Positions 1 through 7,260 of a DNA stretch of 21,237 nucleotides are shown in pieces (within the stretch, counting starts at the first letter, position 1; each line of letters begins with the position of its first letter). The DNA comes from a virus: positions 1-21,237 of IMG/VR virus record IMGVR_UViG_3300042902_000127; one strand, written 5' to 3'. The notes below the pieces were generated by a model. The model did not search any database. It was not told the origin of the DNA and was given only the letters and a program-made list of their open reading frames with translations. Both the position numbers and the translations under genes were made by a program.

Positions 1-273
1 TGTCCAATCAATACGTCTGGCTACAAATGATGCTTGAGCATTAGTCAATCGTTTTGCAAACAGAGCATTTTTGTATAATATGTTTAAACAATTTGTGCCC
101 TGAGTTGGTGTAGGAGGATTCTCTTCATCTTGCCAAGGAGTTTGTCTACCCAAAATTGCATAAAAGTAATTCTGTCTATCCGCAGGAAGAGAAGAATTCA
201 GACCCAAGTCTAATGAATCATACAATTTCTTTGCGAGTTCGACTTTAAAGTTTTCAGTGATTAGTGTTGTCAT
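1..273 (-). CDS. 8: Baseplate wedge protein gp8-like, N-terminal part (runs off window)
   Basis: Only the first 91 codons are present; the gene continues past the left edge. The product begins MTTLITENFKVELAKK and carries the N-terminal signature I associate with gp8 of marine T4-like phages: an aromatic-rich strand ending in a GRQTPWQDEENPPTP block (about residues 46-60), followed by an arginine pair and DWT near residue 90. In T4, gp8 is a wedge subunit that binds gp7 and gp10. Its place directly downstream of gp6 and gp7-like genes is the T4 order. The ATG lies 8 bp after the gp7 stop codon and has no clear Shine-Dalgarno sequence; instead an AATAAATA box lies 5 nt upstream. The identity rests on motif pattern and synteny; the rest of the protein is not visible. 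Confidence 0.72.
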   Translation of the reverse strand, partial: MTTLITENFKVELAKKLYDSLDLGLNSSLPADRQNYFYAILGRQTPWQDEENPPTPTQGTNCLNILYKNALFAKRLTNAQASFVARRIDWT

Positions 274-281
274 GGTTTTAT

Positions 282-3074
282 TTATTCAACTTTTCTATGA
301 ATAACTACGATATTGTTGCCATTAGTTACAAAATTACTATTTACTAATATTGTATTTGCGTTAACAAATGTTACAGTTTTCGTATCATTGAATATTAGAT
401 TTATTGTACTTCCAGTACTAGTAACACCAATTGTATTTTGTGTTATGATCGAGTTATTAGATTCAACACTCGTAATAACTTCAGTATTTCCAGTAGAAAT
501 TTGTATCAAATCTCCATCCTGAACTTGATTCAAGAAGTTTGTTGATAGTCCAACAACAACATTCGAATCTAAAGTTGTGTTTGCTGTGCCTTCTAAAACA
601 AGTTCCAAGTCTTCAAGGATAACAACATCACCAACAGAAATAGTTGCACTCAGATTTGCAGATACATTAGTTGATACCATATTATTTGATGAGTATGCAA
701 TATTGAATGTATCTGTATAAATTTGTTCTTTATAAATTAAACTCTGCAAGTTACTTGTAAAATTGCTTGAATGTGAATAAATTTTGTTGACGAAGGTCTT
801 TGTTCCTATCGGGTGAACAATGTTATCGAGACTTCCTTTGAATGTATCATAATCTTTTGTTGTGTTGATGACATATGAGAAATTGTGATATTTTGTTCCA
901 TCTTGAATCCGTTTATCTTCACTCAGATGTCCATCAGTATTTAGATATAGTCCTGGATATCTAATCAAACCATTTTCGAATGATGCTGTTGCTTTTGCTT
1001 TACCATCACCGTAAAATGAAGAACTTGTTAAAGATGCATCAACAGTATCATCATCGGATTTGATTAATAATTCTGTATTCAATGTTCCCGTATAATCAAA
1101 TACTCGCAACAATCCTGTATCAGAATTAAAACTATTGACATATGCAGAAAAAGATGATATTGTGTTTGATGTTCCCTGATATATTCTTGTATTCGAAACA
1201 AAGATTAAACCTGGTGTAACATTAGATACAACCAAATCAGCATTTCGCAGTGATATTTGTGGAGATGAGATGTAGTCATATCCATAACTCACAACTCTTA
1301 ATGATGAAATTGCACCAATACGTGATGTTGTCAATGAAAGTTCTTCACCATCTCCACACACTTCTGAAATATATAGTGCCGCATTTGAACCAGAAATAGT
1401 ATCGACTGAAATCGCAGGAAGATTTGTTTTCGTGTAACCTTCTCCGCCTATAACATAATCATCTGTTTGCAAAAATTCAACAGCCTTTATTCCGTTGTTT
1501 GATGAATGTATTTCTGTTATTACAGCATTAGCACCATATCCAGAACCTCCTGTGAATATTAAATATTCTCCAAGTGCATAGTCTTCACCACCATCCTGTA
1601 CTACGACTCTACCCAAAGATCCCAAATTATATACATCACTCCTTAAAACTTTATAAACAGATACACCATTTATATCATTTTCGAAATTATCAGTAAAATA
1701 TATGCTATTAGCATCAACCGATGATACTACTCGAATATCTTCATATCTTTGGTTAAGAAATATTCTAACATAATCGCCAGGTTCAAAAGATGATGTCAAA
1801 TCTTGATTGAAATCACTAATGTAATTTGTGTTTTTTATAATATTGCTTGATGATATCACCAACACATCTTCGTTTGATTCGTTATACAGGCTGTAAATAT
1901 TAACTTCAGGTTTTGATCTGTAACCACCACCTGAACCAACTATGGAAACAAAAGATATTGGATAAACATTAAAACTCTGATATGTTCCCAGTGTATTGAT
2001 TATTGTATTCTGTGCATTACCTGTACCACCAACATTGTCCAACGTCTCATCAAATATGAATTCGATTATCGTATTGGAAACATTCATTGTTCTACTTGTA
2101 CCAGAATCCGTTAATGAAATTTCGGCAGCAGCCTCAGTTCCAAAAAGTGTAGATGTAAATCCGTTTTTAATGTCTACTATAGATGTTGAGTATCCATCTT
2201 GTGCTGGGTCTCTAAATCCAAATCCGCCATTAACAACAATAATGTCAGTCACTGCACCCTTCGTGGTTTCTCCGACATACGCTATCGCACCAACTGGAGT
2301 ATTTGCATCTGGATTTAATCCACCAACCATCGTAACAGGATCACCAGTATAACCAGTCGTTGTGTCATATCCTCTGTAGAACAATCCTCTATTTGCAGGA
2401 TCAATTTTTATTTCTGATAGAGAACCAATGAGTTTTGCTGTAACAGTGATGTTAGATACGCCATCATTATATGTTGCCGATACGGTTTCGCCAGTTTCAA
2501 AAAGTCTCTGAACATTCGAAATATAGACTTCAATATATGATATTCCCAATTGTCGGTCTATCGATCTAGTCACACTTTCGACTAATGCTGTTGCTTTTGA
2601 ATTCTGTCCTGTTATAATTGAATTTTCTATATTGAAAATATTATCATCGGAAGTATCGAGTCGTAATGCTAAAGGTAAAACCCATTTACCATCTGAAACT
2701 TTAAGTATATCATCTTTTGGATAAAATATATCAATCTCTTCATTGAATAATGCTCTGAAAAGAAATTTTAAAGACTGTGGAGTACCTTTTGCTGAATACA
2801 GATTTCTGGCAAGTTTTATGAGCGTTCGGTCATCTACAGATATGTTTTCTGGCAAGTATGGAAGAAATTCTTTCTTTATCTGTTCAACATAATAATCTGA
2901 TGCAAGGTCAACATCATGACTGTTTTTAAGTTCTTCTGATGCCTGTATTGCATTACCAGACTGTTCTAACCAGAGATAGTATTTTTCTAAAAATAGAGCA
3001 AACTGTGGATATTCATCTCGAATGAATCCAGGAAGTTGTGCTGATACTATAGAAGATGTTATGTAATCGCTCAT
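282..3074 (-). CDS. 7: Baseplate wedge protein gp7-like, short form, with repeat modules
   Basis: 930 aa. Residues about 12-120 resemble the segment of T4 gp7 that lies in its C-terminal third: a run of aromatic residues (FLEKYYLWLEQ), then LARNLYSAKGTPQSLKFLFR at 88-107 and NEEIDIFYP at 111-119. A VHPIG motif at 753-757 matches a VHPVG motif that follows the same region in T4. The large N-terminal part of T4 gp7 (1032 aa) appears to be absent. The middle (about 270-620) instead holds repeated beta-type modules with glycine-glycine and aromatic-proline motifs, also found in the neighbouring gp6. The C-terminus (about 790-930) is a beta-rich Thr/Asn/Ser stretch. In T4, gp7 is the central wedge organiser that binds gp10, gp8 and gp6. 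The ATG overlaps the gp6 stop (ATGA). Family assignment is from remembered T4 sequence and gene order 25-6-7-8. Confidence 0.75.
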   Translation of the reverse strand: MSDYITSSIVSAQLPGFIRDEYPQFALFLEKYYLWLEQSGNAIQASEELKNSHDVDLASDYYVEQIKKEFLPYLPENISVDDRTLIKLARNLYSAKGTPQSLKFLFRALFNEEIDIFYPKDDILKVSDGKWVLPLALRLDTSDDNIFNIENSIITGQNSKATALVESVTRSIDRQLGISYIEVYISNVQRLFETGETVSATYNDGVSNITVTAKLIGSLSEIKIDPANRGLFYRGYDTTTGYTGDPVTMVGGLNPDANTPVGAIAYVGETTKGAVTDIIVVNGGFGFRDPAQDGYSTSIVDIKNGFTSTLFGTEAAAEISLTDSGTSRTMNVSNTIIEFIFDETLDNVGGTGNAQNTIINTLGTYQSFNVYPISFVSIVGSGGGYRSKPEVNIYSLYNESNEDVLVISSSNIIKNTNYISDFNQDLTSSFEPGDYVRIFLNQRYEDIRVVSSVDANSIYFTDNFENDINGVSVYKVLRSDVYNLGSLGRVVVQDGGEDYALGEYLIFTGGSGYGANAVITEIHSSNNGIKAVEFLQTDDYVIGGEGYTKTNLPAISVDTISGSNAALYISEVCGDGEELSLTTSRIGAISSLRVVSYGYDYISSPQISLRNADLVVSNVTPGLIFVSNTRIYQGTSNTISSFSAYVNSFNSDTGLLRVFDYTGTLNTELLIKSDDDTVDASLTSSSFYGDGKAKATASFENGLIRYPGLYLNTDGHLSEDKRIQDGTKYHNFSYVINTTKDYDTFKGSLDNIVHPIGTKTFVNKIYSHSSNFTSNLQSLIYKEQIYTDTFNIAYSSNNMVSTNVSANLSATISVGDVVILEDLELVLEGTANTTLDSNVVVGLSTNFLNQVQDGDLIQISTGNTEVITSVESNNSIITQNTIGVTSTGSTINLIFNDTKTVTFVNANTILVNSNFVTNGNNIVVIHRKVE
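1236..2270 (-). repeat. Repeated beta modules inside gp7-like protein
   Basis: Several degenerate copies of one module can be read in the protein: VTDIIVVNGGFGFRDP, then VSIVGSGGGYRSKPEVNIY, then LGRVVVQDGGEDYALGEY, then KAVEFLQTDDYVIGGEGY, then ISSLRVVSYGYDYISSPQI. The shared pattern is a hydrophobic strand, G/D-G, an aromatic residue, S/T, proline and a second hydrophobic strand. This is a protein-level repeat; the DNA has diverged. The same pattern occurs in the C-terminal third of gp6. Confidence 0.55.
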
Positions 3075-5146
3075 CGTATTTTTGTAGTTTTTACAACAAC
3101 ACTAGTAAGATCATCTTGATCAAGAACCAACATTTTATTCAGACTAGATGGTATGACATTAGTATTTGGAGTACAATAGACTGTGATGTCGCCAAAATCG
3201 TTATTTACAGATATTGGATTAAAATCATTGATTGTGATTTTGCCTGCAACATAATCTATAACGCCAACAATTCCAGAATTGACTGTCGAATTTAAAACAA
3301 TCTTAGTTTGTTCACTAGTGACCTCGTCTGGTTTATAGTAAGAGATTCTCATACTGCCATATCTGCCTTCAAGAACTGCTGAAGCCTGCGCAATAGAACC
3401 TCCACCCCCAGTAATTCTGACTGTTGCTGTTGTGTAACCAATGCCTGGATTTGTCACAGTAATTTTTGAAACTTTACCATTAACAATTGTTGCTAATGCT
3501 TTAGCACCTCCACCATCACCAATAATAGTTACAATTGGAGTTGATGTATAATTAAAACCGCCATTGAGAATTGTTACGGATTCAACACCTGTGTAAGATG
3601 AAGGTATCTCTTCAAAGAAACAAGTTCTCTGGGCACCATCCGAATCTAAAATAACAAAATCGGGTGTAGAGAAAAATGTATCATTCGTTGAACCACGTCT
3701 CAATTGAAAACCGAATTCTAAATTATATGTGTTTGACGTTGTTAGGTCTGGTCTAAACTTTTTACCAACACGAAAATCGATTTCGTTTGATGTGAAGGCT
3801 GAACTATAATCTTGTATACTTCTTTCTAATCCCGAATAATTGAAATATGTATTAAATTGATTTAAATTTGTATCAGTATAATTCAAAATCAATTGGCGCA
3901 CGGCCGAGATGATTTCCGATTCGTTTAAATTTGATTTTGTTTGATCGTAGTATACGGAAGATTCTACTTTCAAATAGTTATAATCAACGTCAACAATTTC
4001 TGGAGTGACTGTTAATACACTAATGGGCTTTAAAATTTGTTCTTTGACGTATTCTTTGATTGTGTCTGTGACTTCAAATCCTAAAGCAGGTTTTGCAGAG
4101 ACAAAAACTTTACCATAAACAGGAGGATCATTTTCTTCACCGCCCCACACATTCACGGCTTCGAAATATGGATACTTTTGTTGTATTAGATTTATGTAAT
4201 CATTTTTTGTGACAGCACGATTCTGCGATAAATTGTTGAGTGGTGCGGCAAATTTAATTTCATCAACAGTTTCTCTTTCTGATCCACCCGCTGCCTTAGA
4301 TACTGAATCAACCACAATGTTTGTGTATCCATCTATTGTAGCTACAGTGACAAAATTATTTGATGAGTTTGGAATAGAACCACTGCATGTGAGATATTCT
4401 AACGATACAACACCGCCGTCAGGAACACTTTTGCCAAAAACATCATTGCCAAAATATATCTGATAATTTCCGTTAGTGCCTTCTTGCAAAAAATAAACTT
4501 TATCTGTTGCAGTTAATGACAGAATGTCGTCTGCCAAATTGTATATCGTTATATCAGTATTTGATACTGAAGGTCTAATCGAAACTTTTAATGTTGATGT
4601 GTCTATGTCTGCGTCAGGAACATTGAAAATTTGCTTAGGATTGGATAAATTCGATTGGACATAATTATATGTTACAATTTGTCCTTCATAAATGTCAACA
4701 TTAGAGAATACGAAATTATTTGCAGTTTTTGCAGTTGTGTAACTCGACAATGTTGTGAAATTGAATGATCTACCATCGATCTCATTACTTACAAAATTGA
4801 ATCCCTTCGAGATTGTTGATGACATTGGTGCAGAATTTGCAGTATCTACAGTTATGTTAACTTTTGCAATTGCCGCACGTTTTGATCTTGGTGTATATCC
4901 CAATTTTTTTGCGTGAGAAACAACAGAGTTCCTCAACAATGCGCTGTCCAAAAATGATTCGTTTGCGACCATGTTTGTGTAGTATGCATTATAGTGTGTG
5001 TTGTATGCAAGGATATCCAACAGAACATTCAGTCCAGCACCATCGAAATCATAATCCTGAAATTCAGACTGTTGTTTTAAAAAATCTTTTAGATTTGTTT
5101 TGATTGCATCAAAATCAAGTTCTGTGACTCTTAATCTATCTGACAT
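3071..5146 (-). CDS. 6: Baseplate wedge protein gp6 (baseplate J family)
   Basis: 691 aa, close to T4 gp6 (660 aa). The N-terminus has the typical gp6 opening: DFDAIKTNLKDFLKQQSEF, then DYDFDGAGLNVLLDILAYNT (residues about 32-51), then YYTNMVANESFLDSALLRNS and KKLGYTPRSKRAA. The middle holds the baseplate-J-like core: KAAGGSERETVDEIKFAAP, NRAVTKNDYINLIQQKYP, and VNVWGGEENDPPVYGKVFVS. In the baseplate, gp6 dimers form the inner ring that joins the wedges around the hub and triggers sheath contraction. About residues 518-595 form an extra two-copy glycine-rich module (see the repeat entry), after which the C-terminal domain resumes. The ATG directly abuts the gp25 stop (TAAATG) with a GAGAG-type Shine-Dalgarno upstream, so it is probably coupled to gp25. 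Confidence 0.95.
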   Translation of the reverse strand: MSDRLRVTELDFDAIKTNLKDFLKQQSEFQDYDFDGAGLNVLLDILAYNTHYNAYYTNMVANESFLDSALLRNSVVSHAKKLGYTPRSKRAAIAKVNITVDTANSAPMSSTISKGFNFVSNEIDGRSFNFTTLSSYTTAKTANNFVFSNVDIYEGQIVTYNYVQSNLSNPKQIFNVPDADIDTSTLKVSIRPSVSNTDITIYNLADDILSLTATDKVYFLQEGTNGNYQIYFGNDVFGKSVPDGGVVSLEYLTCSGSIPNSSNNFVTVATIDGYTNIVVDSVSKAAGGSERETVDEIKFAAPLNNLSQNRAVTKNDYINLIQQKYPYFEAVNVWGGEENDPPVYGKVFVSAKPALGFEVTDTIKEYVKEQILKPISVLTVTPEIVDVDYNYLKVESSVYYDQTKSNLNESEIISAVRQLILNYTDTNLNQFNTYFNYSGLERSIQDYSSAFTSNEIDFRVGKKFRPDLTTSNTYNLEFGFQLRRGSTNDTFFSTPDFVILDSDGAQRTCFFEEIPSSYTGVESVTILNGGFNYTSTPIVTIIGDGGGAKALATIVNGKVSKITVTNPGIGYTTATVRITGGGGSIAQASAVLEGRYGSMRISYYKPDEVTSEQTKIVLNSTVNSGIVGVIDYVAGKITINDFNPISVNNDFGDITVYCTPNTNVIPSSLNKMLVLDQDDLTSVVVKTTKIR
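3364..3589 (-). repeat. Two-copy glycine/aromatic module in gp6
   Basis: Two tandem copies can be aligned by eye at protein level: VESVTILNGGFNYTSTPIVT with the following strand IIGDGGGAKALATI, and VSKITVTNPGIGYTTATVRI with the following TGGGGSIAQASAVL. Each has a hydrophobic strand, an N-G/P-G turn, an aromatic-Tyr-Thr motif, another strand and a GGGG turn, and then an Ala-rich strand. The copies are about 37 residues apart. The same module type occurs in gp7. Confidence 0.65.
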
Positions 5147-5551
5147 TTATCTTACTCTCGAAAGGAAAAAACTTATTTGTATGGGATCGGTTCTGTTTAT
5201 TATTATAAATTTTAAATCAACTCTAAATCCATTTCTATCATGATCGGGAAAAATTGCAATCTGTGATACCTTCGCTCTGGGTTCGAAGTTGTTTATTGTT
5301 TGTTCGATCTCTTTTTGTAGATCCACAGCAACAATAGCATCTAGAGGTTCGAACAACATTTTTCTTATGTTAGAACCAATTTCCGGATGGAATGGTCGTT
5401 CGTAGTAAATTGTTAATAACAGATTTTTTATAGAGTTCGTTACTGCTTGAACCCCAGTGTGTTTATTGATATCTTTCCGAATCGGATGAATCGTAAAATT
5501 TAGATCCAAGTCTGAGAAATCTCTGGGATTAGAAAGAATTGTATTTGCCAT
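5147..5551 (-). CDS. 25: Baseplate wedge protein gp25 (GPW/gp25 family)
   Basis: 134 aa, the usual gp25 size (T4: 132 aa). Diagnostic features are the N-terminal DLDLNFTIHPIRKDINKHTG, the central IKNLLLTIYYERPFHPEIGS and IRKMLFEPLD (about residues 42-72), and the strand pair that ends ISFFLSRVR. The family has a lysozyme-like fold without known activity in the tail and is shared by phage baseplates and type VI secretion (TssE). gp25 binds gp6 and gp53 in the inner wedge core and is part of the trigger bundle. The start has no Shine-Dalgarno sequence: the ATG is preceded at 4 nt by CATAAATA, which also contains the stop codon of the preceding gene. Confidence 0.95.
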   Translation of the reverse strand: MANTILSNPRDFSDLDLNFTIHPIRKDINKHTGVQAVTNSIKNLLLTIYYERPFHPEIGSNIRKMLFEPLDAIVAVDLQKEIEQTINNFEPRAKVSQIAIFPDHDRNGFRVDLKFIIINRTDPIQISFFLSRVR

Positions 5552-5555
5552 GGTT

Positions 5556-5563
5556 TATTTATG
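5556..5563 (-). promoter_or_regulatory. CATAAATA box, late-promoter-like, before gp25
   Basis: On the minus strand CATAAATA differs in one base from the T4 late consensus TATAAATA. It ends 4 nt before the gp25 ATG, so a transcript started at T4 spacing would begin at the start codon. It overlaps the TAA stop of the upstream gene, so part of the match could be coincidental. gp33, a co-activator needed by late promoters of this type, is encoded in the same window. Confidence 0.35.
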
Positions 5564-6407
5564 TGTTTGCGATTATGGTTTTTAGTTTTTCTGTACCAAT
5601 ATATTGATTGATTAGTGATATTTGTGTGTTGCCAACATAAGTAAATCTTGTTACATTTGCAAGATCACTGAGTATATCTAGACTATTCTGAAAAAATTGC
5701 CAATCCTCAGTTCTTCGAGTATTGATTAGTGTGTATAAAGATGATACATTATTGTAAACTGATGCGACTTGTCCAATAGTTAAATTGCTAACTTCAATCT
5801 GTATTGTAGTATTTGGATCTTCGGGATCCACAATTTCCTCAAGTCTAATGGAAGAATCTACCAGATCAACATCATTCTGTAATATTGTCAAATACGTATC
5901 AAGATCATCTCCTACAAATAAACTAGTTGCGCTACCGAAAACACCAGATGTGTTTGCAATATTTTCTTCGGTAACAATCAATCTAGTTATTTCATTTCCT
6001 ACAGCAACCATTAGATCATATGATGGTATTCCCTGACTCATCGATAATGTAGATACACCAGAAACATTATCCGTATGACTCTTGAATTCGTCAATCTCGA
6101 TATATACATCTTGGGATTTTGGTGAAATTAAATTTCCCGTAGTTTCATCATTTTCAAACGAAACATTCAATGAATTTAGATATAACGAGTTTGCTGAAAT
6201 TTTGATGTCTGAACAAACTTGTGAAACAGGATTAACAAAATATTGTTCTCTGCCAGCAGTCGAGTTTATGATATCTTGATATTGCCAATCTTTAAGATTT
6301 GTTGATATTGAATTATAGTAATCGATAGAGGTGTTTCCTAACAACTCAATGTCACCAAATTTACTACTATCAAAATTGAAAGATAATCGTTCGAATATGC
6401 TAGCCAT
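5559..6407 (-). CDS. Unidentified baseplate-operon protein, 282 aa
   Basis: I do not recognise the family. The protein is acidic and rich in Asn, Ser, Thr and Ile, with no Cys pairs beyond a single Cys near residue 65, no signal peptide and no membrane segment. The N-terminus (MASIFERLSFNFDSSKFG) and the Trp-containing segment LKDWQYQDIINSTAGREQYF (about 37-56) look like docking elements. The C-terminal third has another Trp-Phe segment (TEDWQFFQNSLDILSDLANV). The gene sits between the spike gene and gp25, with a 12-bp gap and a good GGAG Shine-Dalgarno 6 nt before the ATG, so it is translated as part of the baseplate operon. A structural role in the hub-wedge interface is an inference from position only. 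Confidence 0.85.
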   Translation of the reverse strand: MASIFERLSFNFDSSKFGDIELLGNTSIDYYNSISTNLKDWQYQDIINSTAGREQYFVNPVSQVCSDIKISANSLYLNSLNVSFENDETTGNLISPKSQDVYIEIDEFKSHTDNVSGVSTLSMSQGIPSYDLMVAVGNEITRLIVTEENIANTSGVFGSATSLFVGDDLDTYLTILQNDVDLVDSSIRLEEIVDPEDPNTTIQIEVSNLTIGQVASVYNNVSSLYTLINTRRTEDWQFFQNSLDILSDLANVTRFTYVGNTQISLINQYIGTEKLKTIIANT

Positions 6408-6419
6408 AATTACTCCGTA

Positions 6420-7259
6420 TCAAATTGGCATAAATGTAGTTGGTGGTCCAGATGGACCATGTGGCGTCGGATGGATATGAGTATTGAATATCGTCTTAGT
6501 GTATGATAATGGACTATATCTGTGGATCATTTCCAATGTTCCTATAACAATTCCGCCAGTGATGATTCCTGGTGCACCACCATAATATTGGCATTGAATC
6601 ATACCAGGAACAGCAAACGGTAATCCCGATGATATTCCACCAAGTGTTGAAATACCAGCAAGTGGATTTGTTGACCCCTCCACTCCAGCATGTATTCCTG
6701 TTCCAGCAACAACATCATTCGTTGATGTTAATTGTCCAGCAGTCAATTTACCCTCAACAGTGACTTCAGATTTTATATTGAAATCATTAGAAGACACACT
6801 GACTGAACCTAATCCTAAAGGATTACTTGCAATATCAACATCACCATTTCCTATAATATTTGTTGAACCACCAACAATCAAATCATAATCTCCATCAACA
6901 ACAGTTCTCATATCTCCACCAACATGCATATGTAAATCTTTCTGCACATCAATTGCGGCATTTCCTTCAACAACAATCGTGCATGTACCCTTAATTAAAA
7001 CATGTCCATTAGATTCGACAATATGAAAACTTTCGCCCAAAATATGATTGACTTGTGTGCCATCTGGGTGCATCTCAACGAATGTACCAGTTCTGTGAGA
7101 TATTCTAACACGCTCTCTTTCTGGCGTATCGTCCATTTCAAAATAATGTCCAGAATTTGTTCTCGTTACAGTATTATAAGGATATTCTGGAGGATAAGAT
7201 GTGTTGGCAGCCGATTCTGGTTCAGTTATTGAAAATTCGCCTAAATTTTTATCTGACAT
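6420..7259 (-). CDS. Central spike protein, gp5 C-terminal beta-helix type with His-x-His tip
   Basis: 279 aa. After a short N-terminal segment, residues about 48-150 form short valine/glycine-rich repeats typical of the intertwined beta-helix of gp5C/VgrG spikes: RISHRTGTFVEMHPDGTQV, FHIVESNGHVLIKGTCTIVV, IDVQKDLHMHVGGDMRTVV, and DYDLIVGGSTNIIGNG. The C-terminus reads NTHIHPTPHGPSGPP (residues 259-273). This His-x-His-Pro pattern is the metal-binding tip of P2 gpV and Mu gp45 type spikes. The gene starts 1 nt after the stop codon of the OB-fold hub gene, with only a weak Shine-Dalgarno, so the two are probably translated together. In T4 both parts are one polypeptide (gp5) cleaved after assembly; here they are separate genes. 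It is the membrane-piercing needle under the hub. Confidence 0.85.
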   Translation of the reverse strand: MSDKNLGEFSITEPESAANTSYPPEYPYNTVTRTNSGHYFEMDDTPERERVRISHRTGTFVEMHPDGTQVNHILGESFHIVESNGHVLIKGTCTIVVEGNAAIDVQKDLHMHVGGDMRTVVDGDYDLIVGGSTNIIGNGDVDIASNPLGLGSVSVSSNDFNIKSEVTVEGKLTAGQLTSTNDVVAGTGIHAGVEGSTNPLAGISTLGGISSGLPFAVPGMIQCQYYGGAPGIITGGIVIGTLEMIHRYSPLSYTKTIFNTHIHPTPHGPSGPPTTFMPI

Positions 7260-7260
7260 A

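Noticed and set aside
1996-2352. 118-codon open frame on the plus strand inside gp7
   Set aside because: It is antisense to the gp7-like gene and has the Pro/Val/Ser-rich composition typical of a shadow frame.
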